Origin: Desulfarculus sp.
GTDB taxonomy: Bacteria; Desulfobacterota; Desulfarculia; Desulfarculales; Desulfarculaceae
Direction of reading: 5' to 3'
Length of the DNA stretch: 10,000 nt
NCBI GenBank assembly: GCA_020216805.1
Contig: JAIWNN010000014.1
Span: 1 to 10,000, forward strand
Positions 5,970 through 10,000 of this stretch are shown piece after piece. The notes below the pieces were generated by a model that saw nothing but the letters and a program-made list of their open reading frames with translations, did not search any database and was not told the origin of the DNA. Numbering within the stretch: position 1 is the first letter of the stretch; each line of letters starts with the position of its first letter. Both the position numbers and the translations under genes were made by a program.

Positions 5970-7403
5970 TCAGTTCCTCGTCTGGGCCTGGGTCAACGTG
6001 GCCAGGCCGGCCTCGGCCGCCTCCTTGAGGCCCTCGCTCAGGGTGGGGTGGGCGTGGACGGTGCGCGCAATATCCGCCAGCCGCGCCCCCAGGCTCAGGC
6101 CCAGGGCGCATTCGTGGATCATCTCCCCGGCGTGGGGACCCAGCAGGTGCGCCCCCAGCAGGCGGCCGTCGGTGGTGTCGTGGACCAACAGATACTGCCC
6201 GGCGATCTCGCCCTCGGCCTGGGCCTTGCCCAGTTGGCGCACCGGCAAGCCAGCCAGGGCCGCGGCGATGCCCCGCTCCCGGGCCTGGGCCAGGGAGAGC
6301 CCCACCCAGGCCGCCTCGGGCCAGGTGAAGGCGGCCGAGGGAACCAGGTCGTAGGCCAGGGCCCGGTCGCCGCCCAGGGCGTTGATCGCCGCCGCCTCGG
6401 CCTCGGCCGAGGCCACATGGGCCAGCATGGGCCGGGCCGGGCCCAGGAGGTCGCCGATGGCATAGACCCCGGGCGCGCTGGTGGCCAGGCGGGCGTCCAC
6501 CCGCACCGCGCCCTTGGCGTCGCATTCCACCCCGGCCGCTTCGAGGCCCAGGTCCTCGGAGTTGGGCCGCCGCCCGGCCGCCACCAACACCATTTCAGCC
6601 CGCATTTTCAGTGGCTTACCGGCTAGCTGGGCCGGGACCAGGGGCGAGGGGGCCAGGTTGATCTCCAGGCCCGCGCCGGCTTCGGCCAGCGACTCCACCA
6701 CGCAGCCGGTGTGGACCGCCACCCGGCGTTTCTTGAACTCGCGCAACAGGAGCTTGCTGATCTCCGGCTCCAGGGAGGGCAGGGGCAGCAGCCGGTCCAG
6801 GGCCTCCACCAAGGTTACCTGGCAGCCCAGGGCCGAGAGCAGGGTGGCGAATTCGCAGCCCACCACCCCGCCGCCCACGATGCAGATGGAGGCCGGCAGG
6901 GATGCCAGCCCCAGCAGGTCGTCGGAGTTGAGCACCCGGCGGCCGTCGCGCGCGAGCCCCGGCAGGTCGGCGGGCCGCGCGCCGGTGGCCAGGATCACCC
7001 GGTCCACGTCCAGCTCGCGCTGGCCGCCCTGGTTGAGGGCCACCGCCACCCGGCCAGCGGCCAGGAGCCGGCCCCGGCCGGCGACGACCTCCACGCCGTG
7101 GGATTGAAGCAGGCGGGCGATGCCCTGGGCCTGAAGCTCGATCACCCCCGCCTTGCGGGCCTGCATGGCCGGCCAGTCCGGGGCCGCGTCCTGGCCGCCG
7201 GCGACGCCGAACTCATGGAGCCGTCGGGCGCTGTCCAGAGCCCGGGCCGAGGCCAGGAGGGTCTTGGTGGGAATGCAGCCCCAGTTGAGGCAGACGCCGC
7301 CCAGGCCGGCCGGCTCGATCAGGACCACCGCGGCCCCGCGGCGGGCGGCGTGCACCGCCGCCTGATATCCGCCTGGGCCAGCGCCAAGCACCGCCACGCG
7401 CAC
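5970..7403 (-). CDS. lpdA: Dihydrolipoyl dehydrogenase (E3) family flavoprotein
   Basis: 477 residues, standard E3 length. The enzyme reoxidises dihydrolipoamide with NAD+ in 2-oxoacid dehydrogenase or glycine-cleavage complexes. Visible motifs: FAD-binding G-A-G-P-G-G (7-12); redox disulfide G-G-V-C-L-N-W-G-C-I-P-T-K with C38 and C43; A-T-G-A-R-P (139-144); NAD-binding G-G-G-V-V-G (177-182) followed by C-E-F; second FAD motif Y-A-I-G-D; C-terminal dimerisation domain with catalytic pair H452/E457 in H-A-H-P-T-L-S-E. All key residues are intact. The start is GTG (7401-7403) with GGAGG 7 nt upstream. No E1, E2 or lipoyl-domain gene is nearby, so the gene is an orphan E3 or serves another thiol system. 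The symbol rests on family similarity; related group-I disulfide oxidoreductases share these motifs. No clear promoter is visible in 7404-7555. Confidence 0.9.
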   Translation of the reverse strand: MRVAVLGAGPGGYQAAVHAARRGAAVVLIEPAGLGGVCLNWGCIPTKTLLASARALDSARRLHEFGVAGGQDAAPDWPAMQARKAGVIELQAQGIARLLQSHGVEVVAGRGRLLAAGRVAVALNQGGQRELDVDRVILATGARPADLPGLARDGRRVLNSDDLLGLASLPASICIVGGGVVGCEFATLLSALGCQVTLVEALDRLLPLPSLEPEISKLLLREFKKRRVAVHTGCVVESLAEAGAGLEINLAPSPLVPAQLAGKPLKMRAEMVLVAAGRRPNSEDLGLEAAGVECDAKGAVRVDARLATSAPGVYAIGDLLGPARPMLAHVASAEAEAAAINALGGDRALAYDLVPSAAFTWPEAAWVGLSLAQARERGIAAALAGLPVRQLGKAQAEGEIAGQYLLVHDTTDGRLLGAHLLGPHAGEMIHECALGLSLGARLADIARTVHAHPTLSEGLKEAAEAGLATLTQAQTRN

Positions 7404-7555
7404 GCGCCCTCCTCCGTTGTCTGGTCAGGATGCTTCGCGCCCAGGTCGGATGGGCGCGGCCCGCCGCCCTCCCCCGGTCCGCGGCGCCCACGTCAGGCAA
7501 CCAACCGGCCAGGCCAGGGCTCATGGTCCCCGCCGACCAATCCGGGCGCGCCGGG

Positions 7556-7747
7556 CTAATCCAGGCGAATGATCTTGACCCGTCGTCCGACCCAATTGGG
7601 GGGCAGGTAGATGCGTCCGGAGTTGCCGGATTGCTTAACCTGCTTGCCCAGCATCTCGAAACCGGTGACTTCGAACTTCACCGAGCCGCGATATCCCAGA
7701 TCTTGTGATTCATCGTCGTTGTGAGTGAGGGGAAGGTCGTCGGCCAA
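7556..7747 (-). CDS. DUF2080-type small protein (transposon-associated family), solitary
   Basis: 63 residues from TTG (7745-7747). This start has AAGGA 8 nt upstream, whereas the TTG at 7751-7753 would be only 2 nt from it. The N-terminal 20 residues are acidic and low in similarity to the family. The core from about residue 22 matches DUF2080: F-E-V-T-G-F-E then K-Q-V-K-Q-S-G-N-S-G-R-I-Y-L-P (35-49), W-V-G-R-R-V-K-I-I-R-L-D to the end. The S-G-N-S-G-R plus V-x-x-P pattern suggests an AbrB/SpoVT-like swapped-hairpin DNA-binding fold (inference). The family is described as transposase-associated, mostly in archaea, with some bacterial members. No transposase, terminal repeat or target duplication is visible here. 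Codon use is less GC-biased than in the flanking genes, which fits later acquisition. It has its own promoter at 7852-7880. A GTG at S22-V23 is a possible shorter start. Confidence 0.78.
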   Translation of the reverse strand: MADDLPLTHNDDESQDLGYRGSVKFEVTGFEMLGKQVKQSGNSGRIYLPPNWVGRRVKIIRLD

Positions 7748-7851
7748 AACCAATGTCCTTTTTTGCGGGAATGGTCGGCGGGTGATTGCGGGGGATCCGG
7801 GCCGTCCCGGCGGCCGCCGCCGGCCGGGGCGCCAAAGCCGTCTGGGTGATG

Positions 7852-7880
7852 ATTATAACAAGCTCCGGCCCCGGGTCCAA
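7852..7880 (-). promoter_or_regulatory. Near-consensus extended -10 promoter for the DUF2080 gene
   Basis: On the minus strand: TTGGAC (7880-7875), exactly 17 nt, then TATAAT (7857-7852, perfect) preceded by TG at the extended -10 position (TGTTATAAT). It is the strongest promoter-like site in the window. The leader to the TTG at 7747 would be roughly 95 nt. Confidence 0.7.
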
Positions 7881-7902
7881 ACCCGACCGACATCCTAGGC
7901 CG

Positions 7903-7928
7903 AAAAAGTCAGCCGATCCTGCCCTGAC
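7903..7928 (-). terminator. Possible weak terminator of the MBL hydrolase gene
   Basis: On the minus strand GTCAG (7928-7924) pairs with CTGAC (7912-7908), loop 11 nt, followed at once by five T (7907-7903). The hairpin includes the TGA stop at 7911-7909. The 5-bp stem is short, so the call is tentative. Confidence 0.4.
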
Positions 7929-8640
7929 GGCCGGGCCAGAGGGCGTGGGCCGGCACGATCAGGTCGATCTCTCCGCTCTCGGCCATGCGTTTGACCAGGT
8001 TGGCGCTCTCCCAGGCCGCGATGGCGTCGGTGTGGACCCCCGGGCAGACCGCCGGCCCGCTTTTGGGGAAATTGGCCTCGTTGCAGCAGAAGCCGGTGAT
8101 CAGCGCCCGCCCGGCCCCGGCAGTCTCCACGATCACCGATTGGCCGCCGGGAGTGTGGCCGGGGGTGGGCAACACCCGCAGGCCGGGCAGGACCTCGGCC
8201 GGGCCGTCCAGGGCCACCAGATGGCAGCCTTCCAGGTAGTCGGGGTCGTAGCGGTGGTCCAGGGGATGGGGATCGCGCATGAACTCGATCTCGGTCCGCT
8301 GGGCGTAAACCTTGGCGTTGACGCAGAGCCCGTCGTTCTCGCAGTGGTCGTTGTGCAAGTGGGTGTGGATCACCGCGCCGATGTCCTCGGGTTTGACTCC
8401 CAGGCGGGCCAGGCCGTCCTCGAAATATTCGGCCTTAAGGCCCAGCTCCGCCTCCAGGCCCTCGGGCAGCATGAAGTCGGCCAGGCCGGTGTCGATCAGC
8501 ACCGGAACCGGACCACCCTCCAGGTAGAAGACGTAGATCGGGATGTGGATGGCCCGGCCATAGCCCCGCAGGTAGGTCATGACCCCCTGGTCGGTGGCGT
8601 TGAGGCCGCAGACGATGGGGTGGATGATGTATTGGCTCAT
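7909..8640 (-). CDS. Metallo-beta-lactamase-fold hydrolase (AHL-lactonase-like subfamily)
   Basis: 243 residues from the ATG at 8640, which has GGGAGG 6 nt upstream. A GTG at 8661 would overlap the previous gene's stop and lacks a ribosome site. No signal peptide, so it is cytoplasmic. The zinc motif H-T-H-L-H-N-D-H gives H94, H96, D98 and H99; H162 lies in T-P-G-H-T-P-G-G and H232 in V-P-A-H. An early D50-T-G follows the first strands. The bridging Asp expected after the L-I-T-G strand is not present; the sequence there is G-F-C-C-N-E-A-N-F (183-191). The layout resembles N-acyl-homoserine lactonases, but many relatives act on other esters, lactones or thioesters, so the substrate is unknown. 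It lies 13 nt after the flavin-rhodanese gene, clearly one operon, which might point to thiol or thioester chemistry (inference). Confidence 0.88.
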   Translation of the reverse strand: MSQYIIHPIVCGLNATDQGVMTYLRGYGRAIHIPIYVFYLEGGPVPVLIDTGLADFMLPEGLEAELGLKAEYFEDGLARLGVKPEDIGAVIHTHLHNDHCENDGLCVNAKVYAQRTEIEFMRDPHPLDHRYDPDYLEGCHLVALDGPAEVLPGLRVLPTPGHTPGGQSVIVETAGAGRALITGFCCNEANFPKSGPAVCPGVHTDAIAAWESANLVKRMAESGEIDLIVPAHALWPGRQGRIG

Positions 8641-8653
8641 GGACGGCCTCCCG

Positions 8654-10000
8654 CTATTCACCGTCGTCTTGGGCCGGGATGATGGCCTCGCCCCATTTCT
8701 TGGCCGCCGCCACCCCGCCGGAGAGGTTCACGGTGTTGGTGATCCCCGCCGCCTCCAGTTGGCGCATGGCCTCGTAGGAGCGCACTCCGGAGTTGCAGAT
8801 CAGGACCACCTCCTTGTCCCGGGGCACCTCGCCGGCCCGCTGAGCCAGGGTCTCCTGGGGGATGTGCTTCCACCACGGGGCCAGGGCCTCCAGGTAGGGC
8901 GCGGCGTTGTCGATGGCGCGCACGTCCAGGAAGACGGTGTCGTCGTCCCCCCGGGCGGCCAGGCGCCGGGAGAACTCCTGGGGGCTGATGGCCCGCAGGC
9001 GGCCGGCCAGCAGGTTGTCGGCGGTGTTGGCCGCGGAGTTGAGCACGTCCACCGCCGCGCCCAGGGGCGGGCTGTAGCACAGCTCCAGGTTGCTGAAGGC
9101 CTCCAGGGTGGCCCCGAAGGGCAGCATCCCGGCCACGGCGTTGATTCGGCCCACCACCGCGTCGCCGTTCTCGCCCAGGGCGGCGCAGCCCAACACCCGG
9201 CGGGTGCCGCGCTCCACCACCAGCTTGACATACATCAGCTTCTGGTCGGGGTGGAAATGGGCCCGGTCGGCCTGCACCACCAGGGGGGCCACGGCGTCGA
9301 ACCCGGCGGACCGGGCCTGGTCGGCGGTCAGGCCGGTCTTGGCCGCGCTGAGGCCGAAGAGCTTGATGCAGAAGCTGCCCAGCACCCCGGGGAAACGCTC
9401 CCGCCCGCCGCAGACGTTGGTCCCGATGACCCGCCCCATGCGGTTGGCCAGGGACCCGGCCGGGACGTAGGCCGGCTGGCCGGTGATCTGGTGGCGGGCG
9501 GCCACGCAGTCGCCGCCGGCGTAGATGTCCGGGTCGCTGGTCTGGAGGAATTCGTTGACCGCGATGGCCCCATTGGGGGTCAGCTCCAGGCCGGCGGCCC
9601 GGGCCAGTTCGGTGTTGGGGCGCACCCCGGTGGCCATGATCACCAGGTCGCAGGCGATCTCCCGGCCATCCACCACCACCCCCACCGCCTGGCCCTGGTC
9701 GTCGCCCACAATGCGCTCGACCCTGGCCCCCAGGTGCAGATTCACGCCCTCTTGGGCGCGCAGGTGGGTGGCCAGCATGGCCGCCATCTCCGGATCCATG
9801 GCCCCGGGCAGGACCTGGGGGGCCATCTCCACGATATGGACCTCCACCCCCCACAGGTCGGCCAGGGCCTCGCCCATCTCCAGGCCGGTGGCCCCGGCCC
9901 CGATGATAACCGCCGCGCCCACCTGGCCCTGGGCCACCAGGCCCTTGATGGCCTGGGCGTGGTGCAGATCGGCCACCGGGTAGACCCCCGCCAGGTCCGC
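8654..10000 (-). CDS. CoA-disulfide-reductase-like FAD/NAD(P) oxidoreductase with C-terminal rhodanese, 5' end outside window
   Basis: 448 residues are visible; the N-terminal FAD domain, with any catalytic Cys, is past the right edge. A GTG near 9976 is internal, because the frame is open to the edge and the fold would otherwise lack its start. Domains in order: NAD(P)-binding G-A-G-A-T-G-L-E (codons about 9895-9920), A-T-G-V-R-P, second FAD motif D-P-D-I-Y-A-G-G-D-C, a pyridine-nucleotide-disulfide dimerisation domain, then a rhodanese domain (about 8660-9000). The rhodanese has the loop C-N-S-G-V-R-S, with the active Cys codon at 8795-8797. This architecture matches CoADR-rhodanese / NADH-dependent persulfide reductases that reduce CoA disulfide, CoA persulfide or polysulfide, the rhodanese carrying the sulfane sulfur. 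Such enzymes are frequent in anaerobes and sulfur metabolisers. The stop TAG at 8654 is followed after 13 nt by the MBL hydrolase gene. Confidence 0.88.
   Translation of the reverse strand, partial: ADLAGVYPVADLHHAQAIKGLVAQGQVGAAVIIGAGATGLEMGEALADLWGVEVHIVEMAPQVLPGAMDPEMAAMLATHLRAQEGVNLHLGARVERIVGDDQGQAVGVVVDGREIACDLVIMATGVRPNTELARAAGLELTPNGAIAVNEFLQTSDPDIYAGGDCVAARHQITGQPAYVPAGSLANRMGRVIGTNVCGGRERFPGVLGSFCIKLFGLSAAKTGLTADQARSAGFDAVAPLVVQADRAHFHPDQKLMYVKLVVERGTRRVLGCAALGENGDAVVGRINAVAGMLPFGATLEAFSNLELCYSPPLGAAVDVLNSAANTADNLLAGRLRAISPQEFSRRLAARGDDDTVFLDVRAIDNAAPYLEALAPWWKHIPQETLAQRAGEVPRDKEVVLICNSGVRSYEAMRQLEAAGITNTVNLSGGVAAAKKWGEAIIPAQDDGE

Noticed and set aside
7404..7555. Search for a promoter directly upstream of the dihydrolipoyl dehydrogenase gene.
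   Set aside because: TTG-like boxes occur, but no acceptable -10 lies at 16-18 nt; transcription may come from the DUF2080 promoter or from a non-canonical site.
8658..9854. A second long minus-strand frame overlapping the flavin-rhodanese gene.
   Set aside because: Its product is Gly/Pro/Arg-rich with no motifs, while the overlapping frame has intact nucleotide-binding and rhodanese motifs.

Overview
This is a very GC-rich, densely coded bacterial window with strong third-position G/C bias. It encodes a RACo-type corrinoid-activation ATPase, a CoA-disulfide-reductase-like enzyme fused to rhodanese, and a solitary DUF2080 protein. Together these suggest an anaerobic Desulfobacterota-type bacterium (for example a Desulfarculus-like sulfate reducer). 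This is an inference from gene content; the window holds no rRNA or other taxonomic marker.

Layout from left to right: (1) 1-542, minus, the N-terminal part of a membrane permease of the DUF318/YraQ type, cut by the window edge. (2) 680-2071, minus, a MATE efflux transporter. (3) 2195-4168, minus, a ferredoxin-ASKHA ATPase of the RACo/DUF4445 family, followed by a clear intrinsic terminator at 2106-2146. (4) 4169-4386, a divergent intergenic region with back-to-back candidate promoters and an inverted repeat spanning both -35 boxes. (5) 4387-5058, plus, a receiver domain joined to a histidine-kinase dimerisation (DHp) domain with no ATPase domain, followed 2 nt later by (6) 5061-5459, plus, a small LpdD-like protein. 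(7) 5456-5965, minus, an unrecognised 169-residue protein whose stop codon overlaps the LpdD-like stop, and which follows (8) 5970-7403, minus, a dihydrolipoyl dehydrogenase-family flavoenzyme. (9) 7556-7747, minus, a DUF2080 small protein with its own near-consensus promoter. (10) 7909-8640, minus, a metallo-beta-lactamase-fold hydrolase, directly downstream of (11) 8654-10000, minus, an FAD/NAD disulfide oxidoreductase with C-terminal rhodanese, cut by the right edge.

Three gene pairs look co-transcribed: receiver-DHp with LpdD-like, dihydrolipoyl dehydrogenase with the unknown protein, and flavin-rhodanese with MBL hydrolase. Redox chemistry recurs: a [2Fe-2S]/ATP corrinoid reductase, two disulfide flavoenzymes and a persulfide-carrying rhodanese. 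The partner proteins that would fix exact roles are not in the window: the corrinoid protein or methyltransferase, the 2-oxoacid dehydrogenase or glycine-cleavage subunits, UbiD/UbiX, and the cognate kinase.

I found no rRNA, tRNA, CRISPR array, insertion sequence or prophage module. No gene-free gap exceeds about 220 bases. The least ordinary items are the kinase-less receiver-DHp protein with Arg in place of the invariant receiver Lys, its pairing with an LpdD-like gene, the solitary 'transposon-associated' DUF2080 gene behind an extended -10 promoter, and the MBL enzyme with a Phe-Cys-Cys segment where the bridging Asp is expected.
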